Assembly (NCBI GenBank): GCA_031459615.1
Contig: JAVKIE010000006.1
Coordinates: 62,001-126,000 of the forward strand
Length of the DNA stretch: 64,000 nt
Reading direction: 5' to 3'
DNA from: Calidihabitans tengchongensis
GTDB taxonomy: Bacteria; Sysuimicrobiota; Sysuimicrobiia; Sysuimicrobiales; Kaftiobacteriaceae
The notes under the pieces were generated by a model. The model had not been told where the DNA came from. It searched no databases and was given only the letters and a program-made list of their open reading frames with translations. Position numbers and translations under genes: made by a program. How positions within the stretch are numbered: the stretch's first letter is position 1; the number at the start of each line of letters is the position of its first letter. Below are positions 25,054-32,540 of this stretch, piece by piece.

Positions 25054-25469
25054 GCGGCCATTCTAGCACGGGGTCCTTTCCCGTTCAACTCCAGCTGGGC
25101 GGCCAGCCGCTCCCACCCCACCGCCCCCTGGTTGATGGCCCGCACCACCCCGTCGCCGGAGATCAACACAGTGCTGGGCACGGTCAGGATCCCGAACCGG
25201 CCGGCCAGGGCGGGGTCGGCCGCCGCGTCCACCTCCCGCACGTCCACCTGCCCCGGGTAGCGCCGTTGCAGCTCCAGCAGGGCCGGCTTCTGGAGGGTGC
25301 GGCACGGCACGCAGTCGGGGGTGGAAAAGGCCAGGACCAGCGGGCGGCCCCGGACCAGGTCTGTGGCCGGCCGGCGCCGGTAACGCGCCGCGCGCCACCG
25401 CAGCCCCAGCCAGACGACGGCCACGACGGCCGCCACCACCCCCAGGACGGCCAGGCGATCGGCGACCAT
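25038..25469 (-). CDS. membrane-anchored thioredoxin-like protein
   Basis: The 143-residue protein has one N-terminal membrane helix (VLGVVAAVVAVVWLGL) and a thioredoxin fold with a CVPC active site in FSTPDCVPCRTLQKP and the cis-Pro loop ILTVPSTVLI. It would act as a thiol oxidoreductase outside the membrane. Its start overlaps the DUF4395 stop (TGATG), so the two are coupled. The C-terminal tail after LELNGKGP is encoded by the proS promoter region and is unlikely to be conserved. Confidence 0.85.
   Translation of the reverse strand: MVADRLAVLGVVAAVVAVVWLGLRWRAARYRRRPATDLVRGRPLVLAFSTPDCVPCRTLQKPALLELQRRYPGQVDVREVDAAADPALAGRFGILTVPSTVLISGDGVVRAINQGAVGWERLAAQLELNGKGPRARMAARTAR
25060..25088 (-). 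promoter_or_regulatory. promoter of the proS T-box transcript
   Basis: TTGAAC (25088-25083) and TAGAAT (25065-25060) are separated by exactly 17 nt, and transcription would start near 25053. The promoter lies within the last codons of the upstream thioredoxin-like gene. Confidence 0.8.
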
Positions 25470-25909
25470 CACTTGGCCTCGGCGGCCCGCCGGATCACGC
25501 CCAGCCGGCGCAGCTGGTAGTACAGGAAGCACCCGGCGCAGAAGTTGGCCACCACGTTGACCATGGCCAGGACCGCCACCAGCAGCGCCAGCGCCCAGCC
25601 CGGTGCCGCCAGACCCGCCGCCAGCGCCCCCCACGCCCCCGCCAGCAGCGCGGCCCCCACGCCCTGGGCGAAGCGGTGAGGCGCGGGGTCGTCGTCCACC
25701 AGGTGCGGCCGCAGCCATCCCCGGGGCAGGACCACCCGCTGGTACAGCACACGGAACAGGTTCGCCTGGGGCCGGGCCGTGCCGACGGCCAGGACCAGAG
25801 CCAGTACCCCCACCAGGTGGGGCAGGTCGGCCAGGAAGGCGCCGACGGCCACCACCGTGAGACTCACCTGCGTGAACTTGATGGCGTTGTGATCGACCCG
25901 GGTTGACAT
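25469..25909 (-). CDS. DUF4395 membrane protein
   Basis: The 146-residue polytopic protein has about four hydrophobic helices and the family start VDHNAIKFTQVSLTVVAVGAFL. A C-terminal NFCAGCFLYYQL contains a CxxC in or near a membrane helix. DUF4395 proteins commonly pair with thioredoxin-like or sulfurtransferase genes in actinobacteria and relatives; here the partner follows with a 1-nt overlap. The frame is open upstream to 26059 but ATG 25909 begins the conserved part and is preceded by GGGAGCTCAGG. Confidence 0.82.
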   Translation of the reverse strand: MSTRVDHNAIKFTQVSLTVVAVGAFLADLPHLVGVLALVLAVGTARPQANLFRVLYQRVVLPRGWLRPHLVDDDPAPHRFAQGVGAALLAGAWGALAAGLAAPGWALALLVAVLAMVNVVANFCAGCFLYYQLRRLGVIRRAAEAK

Positions 25910-26007
25910 CCTGAGCTCCCTCCCGCCGAAGTCCGGCATGGCCTCAGTCCCCTCCCGGAGTCCGGGGAGGGGCGGGTGCGGAAGCGGAGGCAGGCGGCGT
26001 CGGAAGA

Positions 26008-26106
26008 CTACCGGGAGATCGGCGAAGGCGCGGCCCGCCTCCGCCGAGGACAGATGCACTGGCGGGGTGTGTACAGCACCGCTCGGGCGCGGACGCGGAC
26101 GAACAT
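26008..26106 (-). CDS. possible 32-residue leader peptide with CIC motif
   Basis: Between the promoter at 26131-26160 and the DUF4395 gene there is about 215 nt of untranslated leader. It contains an ATG frame, MFVRVRARAVLYTPRQCIC... , of 32 codons with two near-adjacent cysteine codons followed by a run of arginines. Cysteine-bearing leader peptides precede sulfur-related operons in actinobacteria, so a cysteine-sensing attenuator is possible. The ribosome binding site is weak (AAGG), and the frame could be chance. Confidence 0.28.
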   Translation of the reverse strand: MFVRVRARAVLYTPRQCICPRRRRAAPSPISR

Positions 26107-26130
26107 GGCGATCAGCTGACCTTGGCGCTA

Positions 26131-26160
26131 AGGATAGCGGCCCGCCCGCGCCGGTGTCAA
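26131..26160 (-). promoter_or_regulatory. promoter for the DUF4395-thioredoxin operon
   Basis: TTGACA (26160-26155) and TATCCT (26136-26131) are separated by 18 nt. A start near 26124 leaves a long leader before ATG 25909. Confidence 0.6.
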
Positions 26161-26167
26161 GGAGAGG

Positions 26168-27085
26168 TCAGCGGTCGCCGGGGGCGCGGTCCGGCTGGGC
26201 CGGCTGACGCGCGGGCCACAGGCCGGCTACCGCGCGCGCCGCCGCCAGCGCGCCGCCGGCCGCCCACGCCACCGGCCGGAGGGCGGCGGTAAACGCCACC
26301 GACACCAGGCCCAGGACCCGCCGCAACCAGCGCAGGGACCGACCGATCTGCTGCAGGGCCGGCAGGCGTCCCCACAGGATGGTGGCGCCGATGATGCCCA
26401 AGGACATGAGGAACTTCTGGACGTCGCCCGGGCGGATGTGGAAGAAGTCCTCCAGCAGCAACAGCACCCCGATGTTCAGCACCAGCAGGTAGGCGGCGGC
26501 CTCCAGCTCAGGCAACCGCTCGATCAGCCGCACGAAGATGCCGGCGGCAAACCGCATGGTGATGATCCCGATGAACACGCCCGTCCAGATGATGTAGATG
26601 TTCCGGGACAGGGCCACCGCCGCCACCACGTTGTCCAGGCTGAACGCCAGGTCGGCCAGCTCCACCGCCAGGACGACGTTCCAGAACCCCGACCCCGCCC
26701 GGTGCACCGGGTGGCCGGCGGCGGCCGCCGCCTCGTCCCGCGCCTCCTGGGGTGTCATGCCCAGGTGGTCTGCCGCCAGCCTGATCAGGTACAGCCCGCC
26801 CACCAGCAGCAGCCAGCGGTTGCGGACCACCCACGAGGCGATGAGCAGCATCGTGCCCCGGCCCAGGTACGCTCCCAGCAGGCCCACCTTCAGGGCGGCC
26901 AGGCGCTGGCCTCCCAGAATGCGGTGGACGGGCTTGTGCAGGACGCGCAGGATCCGGGGCCAGGGGATGGGCTCATCCTTGGGCAGGTGGGCGACCATGG
27001 CCCCCAGGACGGCGGCGTTGTCGATGGAGAGGATCCCCTCCAGGTAGATGAGCTGGAGGATGATGAAAACGGCCCCCAGGTCCAT
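26168..27085 (-). CDS. TerC family integral membrane protein
   Basis: The 305-residue protein has about eight hydrophobic helices and the TerC hallmarks LIYLEGILSIDNAAVLG near the N-terminus and VELADLAFSLDNVVAAVAL in the middle. The acidic residues in these helices (Glu and Asp of the LEGxLSxDNA and SLDN motifs) are thought to coordinate metal; some TerC members export Mn or act in metal loading of secreted enzymes. The start codon lies about 9 nt after a -10 box, so the mRNA is probably leaderless. C-terminal residues after 290 are low-complexity. Confidence 0.9.
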   Translation of the reverse strand: MDLGAVFIILQLIYLEGILSIDNAAVLGAMVAHLPKDEPIPWPRILRVLHKPVHRILGGQRLAALKVGLLGAYLGRGTMLLIASWVVRNRWLLLVGGLYLIRLAADHLGMTPQEARDEAAAAAGHPVHRAGSGFWNVVLAVELADLAFSLDNVVAAVALSRNIYIIWTGVFIGIITMRFAAGIFVRLIERLPELEAAAYLLVLNIGVLLLLEDFFHIRPGDVQKFLMSLGIIGATILWGRLPALQQIGRSLRWLRRVLGLVSVAFTAALRPVAWAAGGALAAARAVAGLWPARQPAQPDRAPGDR

Positions 27086-27094
27086 GACGGGCTC

Positions 27095-27123
27095 ATTGTA
27101 TCCGCCGGGAGGCGGCCGCGCAA
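27095..27123 (-). promoter_or_regulatory. promoter of the TerC gene, leaderless
   Basis: TTGCGC (27123-27118) and TACAAT (27100-27095) are 17 nt apart. The expected start at about 27088 is 2-3 nt before ATG 27085, so no room is left for a ribosome binding site. Confidence 0.6.
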
Positions 27124-27129
27124 TGACCG

Positions 27130-28122
27130 TCAGAACAGGGCCAGCTGCTGGGCGGGCGGCCGCGCATCGGCCGGAGGCGGCGGCTCGTCTCGCCGGGTGA
27201 ATCCCCACCGCTCCGTGAGCGCGGCCACCACCTCCCGCACGCGACGCTGGTAGGCGCGGGGGGCGTACCTGCCCCGGTACAGCCGCTCATACTCGGGGAT
27301 CAGGCGGGGATGCCAGCGCTGCAGGAACTGGAAGAACGCCTGACGGGTGACGTCGCCCAAGTGCAGGGTGTTGGTCCACAGCCACCGGGCGCCGTGCTCC
27401 CTGGCCGCCGCCACCACCGCCGCCAGCCGCGCCGGGTCGTCGGTGAGGCCGGGCAGCACCGGTGCCAGCAGCACGCCGGTGGGTATCCCCGCCTCCGCCA
27501 GAGCCCGCAGGGCCTCCAGGCGCCGGCGCGGGGGCGGCACGGCGGGCTCGACCTGGCGGGCCAGGTCCTCGTCCATGGTGGCCACGCTCACGCACACCGT
27601 GACGCCGGCCTCCCGGGCCATCGCCTGCAGGACGTCGCGGTCCCGCAGCGCCATGGGAGAGCGGGTGACCACCACCGCCGGCGTGCGGTGCTCGTGCAGG
27701 GCCTGGAGGATGCGGCGGGTCAGCCGGTAGGCGCCCTCGGCCGGCTGATAGGGATCGGTGGCGGTGCCGATGTGCACCTCGTCCCTCTTCCAGCGGGGGT
27801 CGGCCAGCTCGCGGCGCAGAACCTCCGGAGCGTTGACCTTCACGAAGATCTTCCGGCTCCAGTCGCCCACCCCATCCTGATCGAGAAACCAGTGGGTGCG
27901 GCGGGCGAAGCAGAAGACGCAGTCATGCTGGCAGCCCCTGTACGGATTGATGGACCACCGGAAGGGCATCCCCTGCACGCGGTTGAGCACCGAGCGCACC
28001 TCGACCTCCACCCACTCCGCCCGCGGGGTCGCGCGTACCCCGGTGGGACGGAACAGGCGCACATGGGCGGCGGCCGCAGCAGGCGCCGGGTCCTCGAGCA
28101 GGCCGTGCGGTGTCAGGGACAC
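27130..28122 (-). CDS. radical SAM protein of the Rv2578c/SplB-like family
   Basis: The 330-residue protein has the 4Fe-4S ligands Cys64, Cys68 and Cys71 in YRGCQHDCVFC (CxxxCxxC), then TDPYQPAE and ILLAPVLPGLTDD segments usual in this family, which is distantly related to spore photoproduct lyase. It ends in QQLALF, which resembles a beta-clamp-binding motif. GTG 28122 is about 9 nt after the -10 of a promoter that contains a perfect SOS box, so it is predicted to be induced by DNA damage and translated from a leaderless mRNA. A DNA repair role is inferred; the substrate is unknown. Confidence 0.85.
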   Translation of the reverse strand: MSLTPHGLLEDPAPAAAAAHVRLFRPTGVRATPRAEWVEVEVRSVLNRVQGMPFRWSINPYRGCQHDCVFCFARRTHWFLDQDGVGDWSRKIFVKVNAPEVLRRELADPRWKRDEVHIGTATDPYQPAEGAYRLTRRILQALHEHRTPAVVVTRSPMALRDRDVLQAMAREAGVTVCVSVATMDEDLARQVEPAVPPPRRRLEALRALAEAGIPTGVLLAPVLPGLTDDPARLAAVVAAAREHGARWLWTNTLHLGDVTRQAFFQFLQRWHPRLIPEYERLYRGRYAPRAYQRRVREVVAALTERWGFTRRDEPPPPADARPPAQQLALF

Positions 28123-28131
28123 GCCCTGCAG

Positions 28132-28159
28132 TGTATACGAACTAATGTTCGCATGTCAA
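28132..28159 (-). promoter_or_regulatory. LexA-type SOS box within a promoter
   Basis: The palindrome CGAACATTAGTTCG (28151-28138) matches the Gram-positive SOS box CGAAC-N4-GTTCG perfectly. It lies exactly between a TTGACA -35 (28159-28154) and a TATACA -10 (28137-28132), where bound LexA would block RNA polymerase. The controlled gene is the radical SAM protein starting at 28122. Confidence 0.88.
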
Positions 28160-28234
28160 CCGGTCCACAGCGAAAAGGTCGTGGTGGCCGGTGGAGCCCC
28201 GCGGGCGCGACAGGGCCCTTGAGCCCCGGTGCCG

Positions 28235-28738
28235 TCAGGCAGGCGGGCGGCCGGCGTGGAGCCGGCGCAGCACGAAGATCTGGGCCGCGTGGTAGCTGTC
28301 GTGGGTGGCCACGTCCACCACGAGATCGATCAGCAGCGCCCGGCCGGATGGCGACCACCACGCGTTGCCCACCGGGTCCAGCAGGCGCGCCGCCGTCAGC
28401 ATCCGCAACTGGGCCATCAGGCGCCCGTGGGCGGCGGCCAGCTCCGCCAGGGCGGCGGCCAGGCCCGCGGCGGTCGGTTCCACCTGCCGCCAGTCCTGGG
28501 TCTCCTCATAGGCCCACTCCGCTCCGGACAGACGCGCGGCCACCGCGTCCTTCCAGTAGGCCATGTGCAGGATGATCTCGGCGATCGTGTGCTGGTCCGG
28601 GTGCGGCCGCCAGTGGGCCTCCTGCGGGCCGAGGTCGGCCACCGCCGCCTGCACGCCCCGTCCGGCCCAGTTGCCGGCCCGGTAGGTCTGGTCGCACCTG
28701 TCGACAACCCACGAGACGATGTGGTCCACCCGCTCCAC
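28235..28738 (-). CDS. DinB-fold protein
   Basis: The 167-residue four-helix-bundle protein has the metal-binding pattern of the DinB/YfiT superfamily, with His in HTIAEIILHMAYWKDAVAARL and in the C-terminal VATHDSYHAAQI. Members include thiol-dependent S-transferases and many of unknown activity; the name derives from a damage-inducible Bacillus gene, but no SOS box lies before this one. GTG 28738 is the start; the purine-rich copy of a repeat tract directly upstream supplies GGAAGAGGGGGG as ribosome binding site. Confidence 0.82.
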   Translation of the reverse strand: MERVDHIVSWVVDRCDQTYRAGNWAGRGVQAAVADLGPQEAHWRPHPDQHTIAEIILHMAYWKDAVAARLSGAEWAYEETQDWRQVEPTAAGLAAALAELAAAHGRLMAQLRMLTAARLLDPVGNAWWSPSGRALLIDLVVDVATHDSYHAAQIFVLRRLHAGRPPA

Positions 28739-28744
28739 CCCGAT

Positions 28745-28778
28745 CCCCCCTCTTCCGTCTTCCTTCTTCCCTCTTTCC
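28745..28778. repeat. TTCCTTCTTCCC pyrimidine tract before the DinB gene
   Basis: A pyrimidine-rich run on the plus strand reads as GGAAGAAGGAAG on the minus strand, just upstream of GTG 28738. It belongs to the family of tracts at 18661, 20073 and 21488 and here may serve as translation signal. Confidence 0.7.
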
Positions 28779-28787
28779 TGTACCGTC

Positions 28788-28803
28788 TGTGACCTCCGTC
28801 ACA
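28788..28803. promoter_or_regulatory. Crp-type palindrome TGTGACCTCCGTCACA
   Basis: A perfect TGTGA-N6-TCACA palindrome, the Crp consensus, lies between the divergent DinB-like and Rieske-cyclase genes. It is 50 bp from the first and 92 bp from the second. A Crp/Fnr regulator with an Arg-Glu recognition pair is encoded at 3670-4380. Which gene it controls cannot be decided, as no clear -10 is adjacent. Confidence 0.6.
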
Positions 28804-28894
28804 GCCGGTCACGCCCCCCTCCGGCATTCTCGAGCCGGGTCCGTTCCGGTCCCCGGCGGGGGAGAGCAGGGTCTCCTCCCCGCGAGCGCCGAAC

Positions 28895-31132
28895 ATGGCC
28901 CTGCAGATGCCCGAGTCCTCTCACCTGGTGCGCGCCGCCTCCGTGGCGGAGGTGGAAGCGTCCGGCCGCCTGGTGGTGCAGGTGGACGGCCACGCCATCG
29001 TCCTGTTCTCCCACCAGGGACGGATCTACGCCGTGGACAACCGCTGCCCCCACATGGGGTTTCCGCTGCACCGGGGGTCCCTGCACCAGGGCATTCTGAC
29101 CTGCCACTGGCACCACGCCCGCTTCGACCTGGCCAGCGGCGGAACCTTCGATCCCTGGGCCGACGACGTGCGGGTGTTCCCGGTGGAGGTCCGCGACGGC
29201 GAGGTCTGGGTGGACCTGGCCCAGCGCACCGACCCCGCCGAGCACCACCGCCAGCGGCTGCGCGACGGTCTGGAACGCGCCATCCCTCTGGTGATCGCCA
29301 AGTCGGCGATCGCCCTGCTGGCCGCCGGCGAGGATCCGGCCGAACCGTTCCGGATCGGGCTGGAGTTCGGCGCCCGCTACCGGCAGGCCGGGTGGGGGCA
29401 GGGGCTGACCATCCTCACCTGCCTGATGAACCTGCTCCCCTGCCTGGATCCCGACGACCGGCCCCGGGCGCTGTATCACGGCCTGGCCGCCGTCGCCGCC
29501 GACTGCGCCGACTCCCCGCCGCGCTTTCCCCTGCGCCCCCTGCCGTCGGCGTCCGCGGACCCCGAGGCCCTGGCGCGGGTCCTGCGGAGGTTCGTGGAGG
29601 TCCGCGATGAGGAGGGCGTCGAGCGGTGCATCGTCTCGGCCGTCCGCGCGGGCGCCGACAACCGCCAGATGGCCGCGATGCTGGGCGCGGCGGCCACCGA
29701 CCACCGCTACCTGTCCCAGGGCCACGTGCTCGACTTCATCAACAAGGCGCTGGAGGCCCTGGAGCACGCCGGCTGGCAGGCGGCCGACCTGATCCTGGGC
29801 AGCCTGGCCGGGATCCTCGCCGGGGCCGACCGGATGGAAGAGTCGGGAGCCTGGCGGCACCCGGTCGACCTGGTGGAGATCGTGGAGGCGGCCTGCGAGG
29901 CCCTGCCCGCCGCGCTGGAGGACGGCCGCACCCGGCGCGGTGCGTACGCCGGGACGGACGGCCTGCCGGCGGTCCTGCTGGGAGACGACCCGCAGGCGAT
30001 CGCCGACGCGCTGCTGGACGCCCTGCGCGCCGGGTGCGGCGAGGTCACCCTGGCGCAGCAGGTGGCCCGCGCGGCGGCGCTGCGGATCGCGCACTTCCAC
30101 ACCAGCAACGAGTTCTCCGACTGGGACACCGCCCTGCACACGTTCAGCTTCGCCCACGCCGTCAGCCGGATGCTGGCGCGCGCTCCCACGGTGGAGCTGC
30201 TGCGAGGGGTCTTCGACGCGGCCATGAGCGTGTACCTGGACCGCTTCCTCAACGTCCCCCCGGCCCCGCTGCCCGAGCCCGGCGGCCCGGTCCCCGATCC
30301 CCACTCCCTGCTGGCCGACCTGGAGGCGCTTCTGGACCGCCAGCAACAGGTGCACGAGGCGGCGGCGGTGGTGACCCGCTACCTGCACTCCGGGGGCGAA
30401 CGCCCGCGGCTGGTGGCCGCCCTGGGGCGGCTGTTGCTGCGCGAGGACCGCAACTTCCACGCCATTCAGATGGTGGAGGCCGCCGCCCGCCAGGCCGATC
30501 TGGCCCCCACAGACCAGCAGGCCGGCCCGTTCCTGCTGGCCGCCGCGCGCTACCTGGCCGCCCACGCTCCCACCATGCGCGCCCAGGAGCAGACCTACCA
30601 GATCGCCCTGCGGCTGCACCGGGGCGAGCGGCTGTACGTGGAGGCCGACCGCGTGGTGGCCACCGTCCTGGTGGCCGACATCGCGGGCTCCACCGAGCGG
30701 GCCGCTGCGCTGGGCGACCGCCGCTGGCGGGAGGTCCTGGACAGGTTCCACGCCATGGTCCGCCGGGAGGTCGCCCGTCACCGGGGGACCGTGGTGGACC
30801 TGGCCGGCGACGGCGTGCTGGCCACCTTCGACGCGGCCGCCCGCGCCATCCGCAGCGCCCTGGCCCTCCGGGACGGCGCCCGACGGCTGGGCCTGGAGAT
30901 CCGCACGGGGCTGCACACCGGCGAGGTGGAGGTCACCGGCAGCCGGGTCGCCGGGATCTGCGTGCACCTGACCGCGCGGGTGGCCGCCCTGGCCGCGCCC
31001 GGCGAGATCCTGGCGACGGGAACCGTGCGCGACCTGGTGACCGGCGCGGGGTTCCGGTTCGCCGACCGCGGCGAGCACGAGCTGCGGGGCGTGCCCGGCC
31101 GGTGGCGGGTGCTGGCCGTGCAGCCCTCGTAG
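28895..31132 (+). CDS. Rieske 2Fe-2S / helical domain / class III nucleotidyl cyclase fusion
   Basis: The 745-residue protein has three parts. Residues 10-110 are a Rieske ferredoxin domain with Cys51-x-His53 and Cys70-x2-His73 (CPHMGFPLHRG, CHWHHARF). Residues about 115-580 are an all-helical region like that following Rieske domains in some actinobacterial proteins (segments GHVLDFINKALEALEHAGW and IAHFHTSNEFSDWDTALHTF). Residues 587-745 are a class III cyclase domain with metal aspartates Asp595 (ADIAGST) and Asp639 (LAGDGVLATF) and transition-state Arg695. The usual Asn is His691 (VHLTARVA), as in some actinobacterial cyclase-like domains, so activity is uncertain. A redox-controlled cyclase is an inference. 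Confidence 0.87.
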   Translation: MALQMPESSHLVRAASVAEVEASGRLVVQVDGHAIVLFSHQGRIYAVDNRCPHMGFPLHRGSLHQGILTCHWHHARFDLASGGTFDPWADDVRVFPVEVRDGEVWVDLAQRTDPAEHHRQRLRDGLERAIPLVIAKSAIALLAAGEDPAEPFRIGLEFGARYRQAGWGQGLTILTCLMNLLPCLDPDDRPRALYHGLAAVAADCADSPPRFPLRPLPSASADPEALARVLRRFVEVRDEEGVERCIVSAVRAGADNRQMAAMLGAAATDHRYLSQGHVLDFINKALEALEHAGWQAADLILGSLAGILAGADRMEESGAWRHPVDLVEIVEAACEALPAALEDGRTRRGAYAGTDGLPAVLLGDDPQAIADALLDALRAGCGEVTLAQQVARAAALRIAHFHTSNEFSDWDTALHTFSFAHAVSRMLARAPTVELLRGVFDAAMSVYLDRFLNVPPAPLPEPGGPVPDPHSLLADLEALLDRQQQVHEAAAVVTRYLHSGGERPRLVAALGRLLLREDRNFHAIQMVEAAARQADLAPTDQQAGPFLLAAARYLAAHAPTMRAQEQTYQIALRLHRGERLYVEADRVVATVLVADIAGSTERAAALGDRRWREVLDRFHAMVRREVARHRGTVVDLAGDGVLATFDAAARAIRSALALRDGARRLGLEIRTGLHTGEVEVTGSRVAGICVHLTARVAALAAPGEILATGTVRDLVTGAGFRFADRGEHELRGVPGRWRVLAVQPS

Positions 31133-31151
31133 GCCCCGCGCCGGATCCGGC

Positions 31152-32468
31152 CTACTCGTCCATCCCGCGGTCGCCGAACGCCGGCACGCCGGGAGGGCCT
31201 GCGGGAAGCGGAAGCGCCGGGGTCACGGCGGTGGCGGCCTCCTCAGCGAACGGCGTATCGGGGTACAGCAGGGCGCGTTCCCGCAGTCGGGCAAACCGGG
31301 CCAGCCCCGGCTGCCAGCGGGCGATGATCTCCGCCGCGCTGCGGCCCCGCAGGAGATCGCGCCGCACCTGCGATGTGCCCCACACGCGGTCGAAAAGGTA
31401 CTGGCCCCGGCGGGGGCGGCGGAAGGCCAGCTGGTCGCCGTGCAGGCGGCGGATCTCCACCAGGACGTGCACCGTGGTCTGCAGGGGCCGGAAGGCCGCC
31501 TGGTCGGTGACGTGCAGCTGCACCCCCGACCACAGGCGGCCGGTGCGGGGATGGGGGAGCGCGATGGGGGAGAAGCGCACCCCGGGCAGGCCCAGCCCGT
31601 TCAGGCGCCGGGCCAGGACCGCCCCGTCCAGCCACGGCGCCAGGACCACCCGGAACCGGTCGTCGGTGCCCACGCCGTTCCAGAGGTTCGTTCCATCCAC
31701 CGCCCCGGTGGCGGCGTAGTAGGAGGGGATGTCGGCGGACTGCACCCCCGGCGAGGGATTCACCCACGGCAGGCCGGTGTCCGCCCAGCGCATCCGCCGG
31801 CTCCACCCCTGCAGGGGGACGACCCGCAGGTCAGCGCCGATGCCGAACGCGCCGTTGTACAGGCGTGCCAGCTCGCCGATGGTCATCCCGTGGACGTAGG
31901 GGATCGGGTACAACCCGATGAACGAGCGGAATGCCGGCTCCAGGACCGGACCGTCCACCACCACGCCGCCCATCGGGTTGGGGCGGTCCAGCACCACCAC
32001 CGGCGTGCCCGACACCCGGGCGGCCTGCATCACCAGGGCCATGGTGGACGCGTAAGTGTACGGCCGCACCCCCACATCCTGCAGGTCCACGACCAGCACG
32101 TCCACCCGGGACAGCATGGCCCGGGAGGGCTGATAGCGGCGGCCGAAGAGGCTGAACACGGGCGCGCGGGACGGCAGCGGGAGGCGGCCCGTCCCCGACC
32201 CGTCGAAGCCGTGCTCGGGGGTGAACAGGGCCGTGACGCGCACACCCGGCAGGGCGGCCACGATCTGCGCCACGTGGCGCCCGTCGGAGGAGACGGCGGC
32301 GTGGTGGGTGACCAGGCCGACGCGCCGGCCGGCCAGCAGGCCCGCCACCGACGACAGCCCCTCCGAACCCGTCCGCACCGCCGGCCCGCGGGCGTCTGCC
32401 GGCGCCGGTCCGAGCGCCACCGCCACAAACCAGGCCACTGCGGGCAGGACCGCCGGTACGCGTCGCAT
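31152..32468 (-). CDS. namZ: DUF1343 protein, NamZ-like exo-beta-N-acetylmuramidase
   Basis: The 438-residue secreted protein has a signal peptide (MRRVPAVLPAVAWFVAVALG...ADA) and the DUF1343 domain, whose characterised member NamZ removes terminal N-acetylmuramic acid from peptidoglycan fragments. Family segments include GRRVGLVTHHAAVSSDG, TALFTPEHGFDG, VDVLVVDLQDVGVRPYTY, LDRPNPMGG and PWVNPSPGVQSADIP. ATG 32468 is chosen because an AGGA precedes it and the signal peptide begins there; GTG 32495 in frame is an alternative. Cell-wall recycling is the likely role, consistent with DapF-like and Ddl genes nearby. Confidence 0.87.
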   Translation of the reverse strand: MRRVPAVLPAVAWFVAVALGPAPADARGPAVRTGSEGLSSVAGLLAGRRVGLVTHHAAVSSDGRHVAQIVAALPGVRVTALFTPEHGFDGSGTGRLPLPSRAPVFSLFGRRYQPSRAMLSRVDVLVVDLQDVGVRPYTYASTMALVMQAARVSGTPVVVLDRPNPMGGVVVDGPVLEPAFRSFIGLYPIPYVHGMTIGELARLYNGAFGIGADLRVVPLQGWSRRMRWADTGLPWVNPSPGVQSADIPSYYAATGAVDGTNLWNGVGTDDRFRVVLAPWLDGAVLARRLNGLGLPGVRFSPIALPHPRTGRLWSGVQLHVTDQAAFRPLQTTVHVLVEIRRLHGDQLAFRRPRRGQYLFDRVWGTSQVRRDLLRGRSAAEIIARWQPGLARFARLRERALLYPDTPFAEEAATAVTPALPLPAGPPGVPAFGDRGMDE

Positions 32469-32540
32469 CACCGACGGTCCTGCCCGAAACGGCACAGGAG
32501 TAGTCCCGCCGATCCGGATGCACCCCGGGCGAAGAGAAGA

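Noticed and set aside
28235..28738. Treating the DinB-fold gene as part of the SOS regulon because of its name.
   Set aside because: The SOS box lies downstream of this gene and faces the radical SAM gene. DinB-fold proteins are unrelated to DNA polymerase IV.
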